A stretch of 64,000 bases of DNA from Rhodospirillaceae bacterium (GTDB lineage: Bacteria; Pseudomonadota; Alphaproteobacteria; Rhodospirillales; JABHCV01), in contig JABJHA010000038.1 of NCBI GenBank assembly GCA_018662005.1, positions 52,728 to 116,727 of the forward strand, given 5' to 3'. The notes below the pieces were generated by a model. The model was not told the DNA's origin. It was given only the letters and a program-made list of their open reading frames with translations, and ran no database searches. Shown in pieces: positions 53,461-62,065 of the stretch. How positions within the stretch are numbered: position 1 is the first letter of the stretch; each line of letters begins with the position of its first letter. A program made the translations under genes and the position numbers.

Positions 53461-54621
53461 ATGGTCGATTTCCCCCTTGCCAGTCCGACCCAGAGAAACC
53501 TGAGTTCCTTGGTTCAGGCAAAACAGTTAATTGATGCCGCCTCCAAGCGAATTACGACCGGTATTCGCGTTTCCAGCCCCCTTGAAGGGGTGGCTGCATT
53601 TTTTGACGCCAAGGAATTATCCACCCGTTCGACCCAGTTATTGAATTCCAAGGAAAAACTGGTTGACGCGGCGGAAGTTACCGGTGGCACCCTTGCCGAT
53701 ATTGATGAAATAACAAGTTTGCTGACGACAGCCAAGTTGCTGGCCGCTGCTGCAAAGGGTGGCGCCGTTTCAGGTGCCACGGCGACAACCGCCACCGGCA
53801 ACGTTGTTACGACAGAAGCAGATGTCATAACAGGCACCCTGGGTGGGGTCATTGACGATGATTCATTCACCATTACCCATGATGGCACGACGACGACAAT
53901 CACCAACACCAATGGATCGACCTTTACATCTCTGGTCGCCCAGATCGACGGTATCGCCGACCTATCGGCAACGGTTTCCGATGGCAGCGCCATTGTCATT
54001 TCCGCATCAGACGGAAAAGACGTTGTTATCTCGAACGCAACCAACACATTAGCAACGGATTTGGGGCTGTCCTCGTCAACCGATGGCATCATCGCCACCA
54101 ATGCGACGCGCAGTTCAGCCGAAACCCAGCTCGACCTGACATTAAGCAAAATTTCAAAGCTGGTCGGGGAATCCTCGTATTCGGGCACAAACCTGTTGAA
54201 AACGGAACCTGATACCTTAACGGTCTCCTTAAATGAAAATGGCGGCAATGTTTTTGATTTAGAGGGCGTCGCCTCAACGGTAAGCGCCCTGAGCCTGACT
54301 GAAGTCGATGCCGCCAACCTCTATGCCACCGATACCGGTATTGATTCCTCAATTGCTGAAATCGATGCAGCGATAGCGGCTTTGGCACGGACAAGGGCGA
54401 CCATCAGCACCGGCGACAGCATCATTAATTCACGACTGGATTTTGCCAGCGAGTTTATCGATTTGCTGGGCGAAGGGGTAGACAGGCTTATCGCCACCAA
54501 CCTGGATGAAGAGCAGGCAAACCTGCTCGCCTTGCAAACACGTCACGATTTATCCGCGACCGGTATTGGTCTGTTTTTTCAAAACGGCACCATATTGACG
54601 TCAATTCTGCATTCTGGATAA
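53461..54621 (+). CDS. Divergent flagellin-like protein
   Basis: A 386-residue protein from the ATG at 53461 with GGAGA upstream. The N-terminus (PTQRNLSSLVQAKQLIDAA, KRITTGIRVSSPLEGVAA) and the segment EEQANLLALQTRHDL mark it as a flagellin. Its last 20 residues (SATGIGLFFQNGTILTSIL) lack the SLANQ-type end found in the flagellin at 5724 and in most flagellins. The middle is Ser/Thr-rich. It precedes a second FlaF by 17 bases, a flagellin-FlaF pairing like the left one. It may be a minor filament subunit, a junction-like protein or a diverging copy. Confidence 0.85.
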   Translation: MVDFPLASPTQRNLSSLVQAKQLIDAASKRITTGIRVSSPLEGVAAFFDAKELSTRSTQLLNSKEKLVDAAEVTGGTLADIDEITSLLTTAKLLAAAAKGGAVSGATATTATGNVVTTEADVITGTLGGVIDDDSFTITHDGTTTTITNTNGSTFTSLVAQIDGIADLSATVSDGSAIVISASDGKDVVISNATNTLATDLGLSSSTDGIIATNATRSSAETQLDLTLSKISKLVGESSYSGTNLLKTEPDTLTVSLNENGGNVFDLEGVASTVSALSLTEVDAANLYATDTGIDSSIAEIDAAIAALARTRATISTGDSIINSRLDFASEFIDLLGEGVDRLIATNLDEEQANLLALQTRHDLSATGIGLFFQNGTILTSILHSG

Positions 54622-54638
54622 TTTTTTAAGGTTTACCC

Positions 54639-55079
54639 ATGCAATCCCGCGGTTATCAAACCTACGCAACGGCACAACACACGACGATCAGCTTGCGTGA
54701 GCTTGAGCGCAGGGCGCTGGCCCGCGCTATCCACGAGCTTAGCGTTGTTCGCGATAACTATACCCCGGGCAAGGAAGGCTACGCCCTGTACACGGACGCC
54801 CTGAAATTCAATCAAAAGCTATGGACGCTCATTCAATCCAATATTGTCGAAAACCCGACCAGCGGCACGGCCAAGCTGCGCGCTAACTTTCTTGAACTCA
54901 GCCTGTTTGTCGACCGCCATACGCTGCAAGCCATGCGCGATCCCAATCCGGATAGCCTGACGGCGTTGATTGATATAAACAAAAATATTTCAGGCGGGCT
55001 CTTTAACACCGATACCAAGGCAGAGTCGGCAACAGCTCCCTCTCCCACATCCATGGCCCCCGTCCCGTCAGGTTTTTAG
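54639..55079 (+). CDS. flaF: FlaF paralogue
   Basis: A 146-residue FlaF-family protein: ALKFNQKLWTLIQSNIVE, ELSLFVDRHTLQAM and LIDINKNISGG line up with the FlaF at 4818. It is about 20 residues longer, with a Pro/Ser-rich tail (TAPSPTSMAPVPSG). It follows the divergent flagellin by 17 bases, so it is probably that flagellin's dedicated partner. No second flbT is present. Confidence 0.88.
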   Translation: MQSRGYQTYATAQHTTISLRELERRALARAIHELSVVRDNYTPGKEGYALYTDALKFNQKLWTLIQSNIVENPTSGTAKLRANFLELSLFVDRHTLQAMRDPNPDSLTALIDINKNISGGLFNTDTKAESATAPSPTSMAPVPSGF

Positions 55080-55208
55080 CGCCCGGCGGCACATTCTTCC
55101 CATTTCAGCGCAGAAAGTTTTGCCGGGCAGGGCCAGGAATCCCCCATGATGCTATCCAGATTAAAAAATATTTCCTTTAATTTCAAATAGTTAAGCCAGT
55201 ACAAAAAG

Positions 55209-55225
55209 TTGGCCCGGCATTTGCT
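55209..55225 (+). promoter_or_regulatory. Sigma-54 promoter of fliK-flgD-flgE
   Basis: TTGGCCCGGCATTTGCT contains GG (55211-55212) and GC (55223-55224) exactly 10 bases apart, with TTGGC and TTTGCT flanks near the -24/-12 consensus. A transcript starting near 55236 would give a short leader before the ATG at 55273. An 8-bp stem (ATAAGGGG 55228-55235 with CCCCTTAT 55251-55258) overlaps the expected start. Hook genes in Caulobacter use sigma-54, which agrees. Confidence 0.75.
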
Positions 55226-55272
55226 AGATAAGGGGTGAATTTATTTCTCGCCCCTTATTTAAAGGATGAACA

Positions 55273-57147
55273 ATGGCTACGGATATCAGTACGGTTAAAT
55301 CAACTATCGTAACGGATGGCGGAACCCCTTCAAACAAAGGGACTGGGCAGAGCAGTGGCTCGGGCATTGATTTCGCAGATATTATTCGCAAAAACGGCGT
55401 CCATGTTGATGGTGGCCTCAACACCCTTTCAAACAAGGCCGGTATTACCGGTGTTAGTGAACGCTCCGAAAACGCGCAAGCAGCAACGGAACAACCACGA
55501 GACGACGCCAGCGACCGCAATGACAATGATGGCCATCGGGCTGATGGCGACGAGCGCTCCGAACGGGTTTCCGATCGTGACGCGTCAAGCCAGCCAGACA
55601 GGTCAAACGATTATGCAAATGATCGTTCGCAAGACAGTCGCCCACAAACTGCGGAAACGGCCGACGACTCTCATGAAAATTCCCAACACGGCGATAATAA
55701 CGGTGAAACCGCCAACCGTGATGATAACGCCAGCGATTCTTCAGATAATGACGCGGCCTCCAATCAGGAAGCCGGTTCTGACGAAACCACCGACACTACC
55801 GATAGCGGTGATGGAGAACAAGCCGCCGCCAAGGGCGAAGGCGAAAACGAAAACAAAGCTGCCAATGGCAACAAGGGCGAGACAGCAAACGAAGGCGCAA
55901 CCGCTTCAACGGCCAAGCAGATGCTCAACACCTTGCTTGAAAACACGCAAGGCAATGCCCTTCCCGGACAAGCCAGCGGACAGGCCCAGGAAAATGCTCA
56001 AAGCGGCGTTGTTAAGACAAACGCCAACGAAGGCCTGAACGCAGCCATCGCGAGTGTCGGTAAACAAACTGAGGGCGCCAGCGCCAACACCGGCCAAGCG
56101 ACAGGCAATGCCGCCAACGCACAGGCGCAAAACCAGACCCACAACCTTACCAATGGCCAGAACCCGGCGCAGACACAAAACACGGCCAATGCTGCCAGTC
56201 AGGCGGCTGGCGAAGCACAGGCCAAAGACACCAGCAAAGCCGCAGAACAGGCCGCCCAGATTTCAAAAATGGTCGGCAATGGCAACAAGATTGACGTGTC
56301 GGTTACCGTAACCGATGAAAAAGCGACGATGGTTTCCAAACCCAGTGCAACGTTGACGTCTGCTACGGTTCTTGCCGCTGACAGCACACCAGCCTCGCTG
56401 CGTAATCAGCAGGCGCAAGGCGCAAACAACGCAGGTGGTCAGACCCAGGCGCAACAAGTCGCCGGTCAGGCTGCAAACGCCGGAGCCGCGGCCCAGCAAG
56501 CCGCCCAGCAAGCCGGCAGCGGCCAGTCACAGTCCGCCAATACAGCGGCCATTGATGCCAAGGGCGCGGTTCAGGGGAATTTGCATGCCGGTGGCGCGCA
56601 GGCAACGATTTCCGGAAACGGCGAAACACCGGTTGCAACAGCTCCTGGCAGCACGACCGCAAGCCAGCAGGCACAACAGAACACTTCGACCCAGGCGGCC
56701 AATGCGAACCGCTTCACCACCGCCAATCCGGCACTCACCGATCAGGTATCGGTTCAAATCAGCAAGGCCATCAACGCCGGTAACGACAAAATTTCGATCC
56801 AGTTGAAGCCTGCGGAAATGGGCCGCGTCGATGTGCAGATGGAAGTCGGACAGGATGGCCGTGTCTCCGCCGTCATCACCGCCGATAACAAGAGCACAAT
56901 GGATCTGCTGCAAAAAGATTCCAAGGAATTGCAGCAAGCGCTTCAACAAGCCGGATTGCAACTCGATAACGACAGCCTCAGCTTCAACCTGCGTGAACAA
57001 GGCGACGGTCAATTGGCCGGCAATTCCGCAGACGGTGGCGAGCAAGGCATCGATGACGGCATGGGCGACGAATTGAGCCTGGAAGAAGAACTGGCCGGGC
57101 TTGAAAAAGACATCATTACCGACAGCCGCATCGACGTGCGGGCGTAA
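55273..57147 (+). CDS. fliK: Flagellar hook-length control protein FliK
   Basis: A 624-residue protein. Residues 1-470 are low-complexity, rich in Asn, Asp, Ala, Gln, Gly and Thr, as usual for the stretched ruler part. Residues about 490-590 form the conserved hook domain (ISIQLKPAEMGRVDVQMEV, LQQALQQAGLQLDND). FliK measures hook length and switches export specificity from hook to filament proteins. It has GGATGA before the ATG and a sigma-54 promoter 48 bases upstream. flgD follows after 14 bases. Confidence 0.92.
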   Translation: MATDISTVKSTIVTDGGTPSNKGTGQSSGSGIDFADIIRKNGVHVDGGLNTLSNKAGITGVSERSENAQAATEQPRDDASDRNDNDGHRADGDERSERVSDRDASSQPDRSNDYANDRSQDSRPQTAETADDSHENSQHGDNNGETANRDDNASDSSDNDAASNQEAGSDETTDTTDSGDGEQAAAKGEGENENKAANGNKGETANEGATASTAKQMLNTLLENTQGNALPGQASGQAQENAQSGVVKTNANEGLNAAIASVGKQTEGASANTGQATGNAANAQAQNQTHNLTNGQNPAQTQNTANAASQAAGEAQAKDTSKAAEQAAQISKMVGNGNKIDVSVTVTDEKATMVSKPSATLTSATVLAADSTPASLRNQQAQGANNAGGQTQAQQVAGQAANAGAAAQQAAQQAGSGQSQSANTAAIDAKGAVQGNLHAGGAQATISGNGETPVATAPGSTTASQQAQQNTSTQAANANRFTTANPALTDQVSVQISKAINAGNDKISIQLKPAEMGRVDVQMEVGQDGRVSAVITADNKSTMDLLQKDSKELQQALQQAGLQLDNDSLSFNLREQGDGQLAGNSADGGEQGIDDGMGDELSLEEELAGLEKDIITDSRIDVRA

Positions 57148-57161
57148 GGGAGTAACAAGAC

Positions 57162-57845
57162 ATGTTTGGCGCCAGCTCAGTAGATTCTTCCAGCATTGAT
57201 CCGACGTCATCGTCGGGCACCGCCAAGGCTAAACTGGATCAGGATCTCAATCAGTTTCTCAATCTTCTGGTCACCCAGTTGAAGAACCAGGATCCCCTTG
57301 ATCCCATGGATGCCAACGAATTCACCTCGCAACTGGTGCAATTCGCCAGCGTTGAGCAGCAGATTTATCAGAACGCCAATCTGGAAAAACTTCTAAACGT
57401 GACACAGACCTCGCAAGTGGCCGGAATGACCGACTTTATCGGCAACACCATCGAATCTGTCGGTTCTTCCTTCCATCTTGAGAATGACAATGCCGAAATC
57501 ACCTACCAGTTCGATACCAAACCGCGGACCGCGAATATTTCCATCGTCAATTCAAGCGGCCTGACGGTCTATTCCACCGACGCCGCACTGGAAACCGACA
57601 AGCAGTCCTTCACCTGGGACGGCAAGAATAAATCAGGCACGGCCCAACCAGACGGATCCTACGCCGCTATTGTTTCGGCCACCGACGGCGACGGAAACAT
57701 CATGAATGTGACGCAGACTGTCTTCGGTCGCGTCACCGGTGCCGGCGCCAAGGACGGTGTCGTCTCGCTTTACATGAACGACGTGATTACGCCTCTCGAT
57801 ACGGTCCTGGCCGTCAAGGAAACCAAAACAACGCCCGCCCCTTAA
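57162..57845 (+). CDS. flgD: Flagellar hook capping protein FlgD
   Basis: A 227-residue FlgD. The N-terminal conserved segment is LNQFLNLLVTQLKNQDPLDP with ANEFTSQLVQFASVEQQI. The C-terminal half has the FlgD tudor/FnIII-like repeats (FTWDGKNKSGTAQPDGSY). FlgD forms the scaffold for hook polymerisation. It lies between fliK and flgE as in other alphaproteobacteria. The length is normal. Confidence 0.95.
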   Translation: MFGASSVDSSSIDPTSSSGTAKAKLDQDLNQFLNLLVTQLKNQDPLDPMDANEFTSQLVQFASVEQQIYQNANLEKLLNVTQTSQVAGMTDFIGNTIESVGSSFHLENDNAEITYQFDTKPRTANISIVNSSGLTVYSTDAALETDKQSFTWDGKNKSGTAQPDGSYAAIVSATDGDGNIMNVTQTVFGRVTGAGAKDGVVSLYMNDVITPLDTVLAVKETKTTPAP

Positions 57846-57864
57846 AAGGCAGGGATTATTGATA

Positions 57865-57886
57865 ACCGCCGGGATGTCCCGGCGGT
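57865..57886 (+). promoter_or_regulatory. Strong hairpin between flgD and flgE
   Basis: A perfect 10-bp stem (ACCGCCGGGA 57865-57874 with TCCCGGCGGT 57877-57886) around a two-base centre, beginning 19 bases after the flgD stop. There is no U tract, so it is more likely an mRNA-processing or stability element that sets flgE dosage than a terminator. Confidence 0.6.
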
Positions 57887-57941
57887 GAAATGAAATTAAA
57901 ACGCCGCCAGAAATCTCGCGGCAAATCGAAGGAGAAGGAAA

Positions 57942-60068
57942 ATGAGCTTATTCGGTGCTTTATCTTCGGGTGTATCAGGGCTTACCTCCCAGTCGAGTGC
58001 CATGGGCGCTATTTCCGATAACATCACCAACGTATCGACGGTGGGTTACAAGAACACCACGGTTAATTTCCAGTCACTGGTAACGAAACAAACCAGTTCG
58101 ACGTTTTATTCCGCTGGTGGTGTTCAATCCAGACCACGTCAGGATACGGGCGTTCAGGGCCTGCTGCAGGCATCAACCTCATCCACTGACCTTGCGATTT
58201 CGGGATCAGGCTTTTTTGTTGTCAATGAAGCGGCGGAACCGACGGTCGATGACCAGTTCCTGTACACCCGTTCCGGTTCCTTCTTCATGGATAACGAAGG
58301 GTTCCTTCGCAACACATCCGGTTTTTACCTGCAAGGGTGGCCGACAACTGCCGGCGGTGTCGTCAAACCCGCCAACACGAACCTGACCATTGCCAACCAA
58401 AACATTGTTTCGACGGATTATCTGTCAACGGTCAACCTGAACCGGGTTGGTGGTACAGCATCATCGACATCGACCATCGGCATCGGCGCCAACCTGCCGT
58501 CAAATGACACGGCTGGCACGGAGCATAAAACCGACGTTCAGTTCTTCGACAGCCTGGGCAATGCGAACACCATGAGTGTCGTCTACACCCGCTCGGACCG
58601 TGAAAACCAATGGTCAATGAATATCGACACACCGGCTGGTTCCTCTGTCATGACCCTTGAGGACGGAACGGCGACAAACCCAAAAGTTTATTCCAGCGTT
58701 GGCCAGCTTGAGTTTAACAAACTGGATTCAAGCGGCGCCGGCCGCGTTCCCGCCGACGGCTCGACGGTCATTATCAGTGGCGTCACCTATGAATTCGACT
58801 CCAACGCCAGTGGCCCGGCCAATGCCGTCACCTTTGCAACCACCGACAGTCTTTCGACTGTCGTCGCAGCCCTGGTGACGGCCGTCAAAGCGACGGATAA
58901 CGAATTCGCCGATTATGGTGACTCGACACCGGTAACCGTCAATAACCGGATTTCTGTCAGTACCGGCAGCACAACGACCATCCTGTTCAAGGATGAGGGC
59001 ACCGAAGCGATCACCGTTGACCCGACCGGCCTGCTCGACGGCACCGGCGAACGGGTGACCACACAGGACACCGCCTTCACCATCAAGAAGCAGGACCTGG
59101 CTTATACAGATACCGCGCAGTTCAAGTTTACGGCGGTCCCGGCAACCACGACATCCATGATTATTAACAGCCTGACCTACACGTTTACGGCAGGTGAAGC
59201 CGTTGATACCACCGGTGCCGACAGAATTATTTACAGAGATGGCACCATTGCCCAAACCCTTGCCGATCTTCAGGACGCCATCGAAGCTAACGATCCTTCC
59301 TTCTCGCTTTCCGGTTCGGGCGTTGACCTGCGCAAAAGCGCCGGCGCAACCGATAATGTGCTGTCGCTCAGGACATTGAGCACCGGTACCTACGATGTCA
59401 ACTTCGCCAACATCAGTGGCACGCCCCTGACAACCATCACAGAGGCCGACGACACCGCTTTTGCGGCATCCACCCAAGCCGTCAATACGGCAGCTGCCCT
59501 TGAATTTTCAAGTGATGGTCTGCCCAAGGCCATCAATGTATCGAAACTGGAAGTTCTCAATTTCGCCAACGGTGCGGCTGATATGGATGACTCGAGTGCT
59601 GGCGTGAAAAAAATCACCATGGATTTTGGCACCCTGACTGAAGCCAATGGCATGACCCAGTTCGGCGCCAGCTTTACGCCGGTTTTCATCAACCAGAACG
59701 GTTCACGCTTTGGCACTTTCGCCGGGGTTACCGTCTCCGCCGATGGCCTCGTCACGGCGCTGTTTGATAATGGTGAAACACGGCCGATTTTCAAACTGCC
59801 AATGGCCACCTTCGTTAACGTCAATGGCCTTGAATCCAGAACAGGTAACACCTGGAACGCAACAGAACAGTCCGGCGATTACACCTTGCGTGTCGCCGAC
59901 AACGGACCAGCAGGACAAACTGTCCAGGGCACGCTTGAGGCCTCGACAGTCGATATCGGTGAGGAATTCACCGACATGATCGTGGTGCAGAGGGCCTACT
60001 CTGCTTCCGCGAAGATCATCAGCACCGCCGACCAAATGTTGGAAGAGCTGATGAGGGTGAAACGTTAG
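57942..60068 (+). CDS. flgE: Flagellar hook protein FlgE
   Basis: A 708-residue hook protein. The N-terminal MSLFGALSSGVSGLTSQSSA with NITNVSTVGYKNT and the C-terminal MIVVQRAYSASAKIISTADQ are the conserved rod/hook signatures. It is much longer than enterobacterial FlgE (about 400 residues) because of a large Thr/Ser/Asp-rich central domain with internally similar segments, for example around residues 250-320 and 390-460 (VTYEFDSNASG and LTYTFTAGEAVD). It has a strong AAGGAGAAGG ribosome site. Hairpins follow the stop. Confidence 0.95.
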   Translation: MSLFGALSSGVSGLTSQSSAMGAISDNITNVSTVGYKNTTVNFQSLVTKQTSSTFYSAGGVQSRPRQDTGVQGLLQASTSSTDLAISGSGFFVVNEAAEPTVDDQFLYTRSGSFFMDNEGFLRNTSGFYLQGWPTTAGGVVKPANTNLTIANQNIVSTDYLSTVNLNRVGGTASSTSTIGIGANLPSNDTAGTEHKTDVQFFDSLGNANTMSVVYTRSDRENQWSMNIDTPAGSSVMTLEDGTATNPKVYSSVGQLEFNKLDSSGAGRVPADGSTVIISGVTYEFDSNASGPANAVTFATTDSLSTVVAALVTAVKATDNEFADYGDSTPVTVNNRISVSTGSTTTILFKDEGTEAITVDPTGLLDGTGERVTTQDTAFTIKKQDLAYTDTAQFKFTAVPATTTSMIINSLTYTFTAGEAVDTTGADRIIYRDGTIAQTLADLQDAIEANDPSFSLSGSGVDLRKSAGATDNVLSLRTLSTGTYDVNFANISGTPLTTITEADDTAFAASTQAVNTAAALEFSSDGLPKAINVSKLEVLNFANGAADMDDSSAGVKKITMDFGTLTEANGMTQFGASFTPVFINQNGSRFGTFAGVTVSADGLVTALFDNGETRPIFKLPMATFVNVNGLESRTGNTWNATEQSGDYTLRVADNGPAGQTVQGTLEASTVDIGEEFTDMIVVQRAYSASAKIISTADQMLEELMRVKR

Positions 60069-60149
60069 TCCCAAACTAACGTCTAATCCACTACCACAAG
60101 CCCACGTCCCAAACCCAGTCCCGGCAACGTCCCAAACCGTTGCCGGGAC
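60062..60149. terminator. Two hairpins after flgE
   Basis: Hairpin 1: ACGTTAGT 60062-60069 with ACTAACGT 60075-60082, which includes the flgE stop codon. Hairpin 2: GTCCCGGCAACG 60118-60129 with CGTTGCCGGGAC 60138-60149, a perfect 12-bp stem. The pair separates flgE from the convergent TPR-transferase gene and probably ends both transcripts, although no U tract follows. Confidence 0.7.
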
Positions 60150-60162
60150 ACCCATTTGGGGG

Positions 60163-61551
60163 TCAGATATCTGCGGCTACACGGGCAAAGGCTTTTGCAA
60201 TAAGCGCGTTTTCGTCCTCAATGCAGACATTCAATGCGGGAAACCACGGGTAATGTTTTTCGCCAAGCAGGCCCCATTGCATGTCCCTGCTTCCTTTGGA
60301 AATCACCCAGGTTGGAACAGCCAAGGCCGGGGACAGCCATTGCAGATAGTTCTGTGTCGTTACCACCCCATCTAAAGCTGAAATCAAGGCTGCTGTCCCG
60401 TCCAGATCATCATTGAGGTCTAGGTCGTCAAAGACCGCAAGCTCAATGCCAAAACATTCCTTAAAAAAGCCCTGCTCCTGCCCCGTCAATCCGGCCTGCA
60501 GGCTGATAAAGTGAGCATCAGGTCTGTCAAACAGCGGCTGCCAGAGTTCAAGAGCGGGGAATTGATTCGCCCGATCTTCATTGACAAAAAGACTGCGCCA
60601 GCTGATTCCGATTTTTTTTCCCGAACCCAGCCCCTGCATCCTGTGACGCCAGGATTCTACTTGCCGCGTATCAGCGTTGAATTTATTGGAACGGGACGGA
60701 AAACTTTCAATCGTCGGCCTGAAGAAGCGCGGCAATGACCCTTCCAGAACAAAGAAATCAACGGCAGGGTAGTTATCCAGCCAGCTAAATTCCTTAACAG
60801 TGGTTTGCCCATCTGACGTATAGCGCGTGACCCCGTAAACCGAAGCCGCAGGGAAAGATCGCTCAAAAATGCTGACCAGCCGTTCATCAATTCCGATAAT
60901 CACATGCCCGGCCCGCTCAATGATATCGGGCAGGCAGGTCGAAAACATGATCTGGTCACCGATGCCCTGCTCGCCCCAGACCAGAACGGTTTTGCCGGTC
61001 AAGTCCTCCCCACTCCAGACTTTTTCCGTAAACGGGCCAAGGCTGCCGATCGTATTGCGCCACTCAAAAGCCAACCACCCCTGTTGCAATTGCCCTTGTG
61101 ACAAAAGAGGGATGGAGTCGAAGGTGTCACGGGCGACAAGGGTCGGGTCGAATTGTAGCGCCCGCCGGTAAAAGACAAGAGCTGTATCCCACAAACCTTT
61201 CCCTTTAAGGTCATGGGCGTATTCAAATATCAGCTGTGCCTGGGCTTGCGGAGCCTCCAGTCGCCCCACCACCATATCCAGAATTTCCAGGCTTTCGCGT
61301 TCTTGCGGATCTTTTGACAAGGCTCGCAAAACCATCGAGGCGGCCGCTTGCGGTTCTCCTAGGTCAAGCGACATCCGGGCCAGATTCTTTAAGGCATCGA
61401 GATTTTCCGGATCGTCCTCCAGCACCTGACCATAAAGGGTCAGGGCTTCCTTCAAACGCCCGGCCTGGCGGTGCGTATGGGCCGCAGCAAGTTTACGTTT
61501 CACGCTTGTCTCCCGCATAAAAGCCGTGATTTCCACACCCATATTAGGCAA
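60163..61551 (-). CDS. TPR-glycosyltransferase, short FlmG-like form
   Basis: A 462-residue protein. About three or four TPR units (HRQAGRLKEALTLYGQVL, ALKNLARMSLDLGEPQAA) are followed by the same GT-B-like domain as at 2593 and 14773: VLVWGEQGIGDQ, IGISWRSLF and DDLDLNDDLDG. The shorter TPR part may bind a different partner. It is on the opposite strand between flgE and sciP, genes I recall as neighbours in Caulobacter, so it looks inserted in a flagellar operon. The start could also be Met 12 (61518); neither has a strong ribosome site. Confidence 0.78.
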   Translation of the reverse strand: MPNMGVEITAFMRETSVKRKLAAAHTHRQAGRLKEALTLYGQVLEDDPENLDALKNLARMSLDLGEPQAAASMVLRALSKDPQERESLEILDMVVGRLEAPQAQAQLIFEYAHDLKGKGLWDTALVFYRRALQFDPTLVARDTFDSIPLLSQGQLQQGWLAFEWRNTIGSLGPFTEKVWSGEDLTGKTVLVWGEQGIGDQIMFSTCLPDIIERAGHVIIGIDERLVSIFERSFPAASVYGVTRYTSDGQTTVKEFSWLDNYPAVDFFVLEGSLPRFFRPTIESFPSRSNKFNADTRQVESWRHRMQGLGSGKKIGISWRSLFVNEDRANQFPALELWQPLFDRPDAHFISLQAGLTGQEQGFFKECFGIELAVFDDLDLNDDLDGTAALISALDGVVTTQNYLQWLSPALAVPTWVISKGSRDMQWGLLGEKHYPWFPALNVCIEDENALIAKAFARVAADI

Positions 61552-61626
61552 TTTTTAACACCCGGGCCCTACTCTTTACCAATCAACAGTATGACCAGCG
61601 CATCAAGTGGGCAAACCTTAAAATAA

Positions 61627-61911
61627 ATGTCATTTCCAAAGAATACACCAACCGGGAATTCAACCTTCCAACCCTGGATTCTTGACCCCCAGGGTCTGCC
61701 TATGACCATTCACGATCTACCCCCAAGCAACACAAGACGCTGGGTCATTCGCCGCAAGGCCAAGGTTGTCGCAGGGGTTCTTGGCGGGCTCATCACACTC
61801 AATGAAGCGTGCCGCCGTTATGACCTTTCCATCGATGAATTTATCTCCTGGCAGCGCCAGTTCGACAAACACGGCATCAATGGGTTGCGGGCGACCAGAG
61901 GCAAAGACTGA
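61627..61911 (+). CDS. sciP: CtrA inhibitor SciP
   Basis: A 94-residue protein of the DUF1153/SciP family. LPPSNTRRWVIRRKAKVVAG, LNEACRRYDLSIDEFISWQR and HGINGLRATR form the conserved helix-turn-helix unit. The start at 61627 keeps the usual N-terminal lead (WILDPQGLPMTIHDLPP). In Caulobacter SciP binds CtrA and blocks activation of CtrA-dependent promoters, including flagellar and chemotaxis genes, in swarmer cells. It lies just before fliF, so CtrA-type cell-cycle control of flagellar genes is likely here. Confidence 0.93.
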   Translation: MSFPKNTPTGNSTFQPWILDPQGLPMTIHDLPPSNTRRWVIRRKAKVVAGVLGGLITLNEACRRYDLSIDEFISWQRQFDKHGINGLRATRGKD

Positions 61912-61938
61912 CTGATATTCATTTTTATGCCCCTGCTA

Positions 61939-61972
61939 GGCAATTATTGCCGGGCTGTTAACCAGTTATTCA
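61939..61972 (+). promoter_or_regulatory. Candidate operator region upstream of fliF
   Basis: A near-palindrome GGCAATTATTGCC (61939-61951) differs by one base from one before the divergent flagellin. It is followed by TTAA-N7-TTCA (61958-61972), one mismatch from the CtrA site TTAA-N7-TTAA. With sciP next door, CtrA binding is plausible. Both assignments are by eye. Confidence 0.4.
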
Positions 61973-62065
61973 CGATCCCCTCCTTAGCTTAGAGCTGATG
62001 ATATATTCATCTGACACCGTATTAGGCACACGGCGTCATCTTTAGTTTGGGACAAGGGACAAAAC

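Noticed and set aside
55273..56680. Long overlapping frames within the fliK repeat-rich region on both strands
   Set aside because: They follow from biased base composition of the low-complexity FliK N-terminal part; the hook domain fixes the true frame.
61939..61951. Sigma-54 promoter for fliF at the GGCAATTATTGCC site
   Set aside because: The GG and GC elements are only eight bases apart, not ten.
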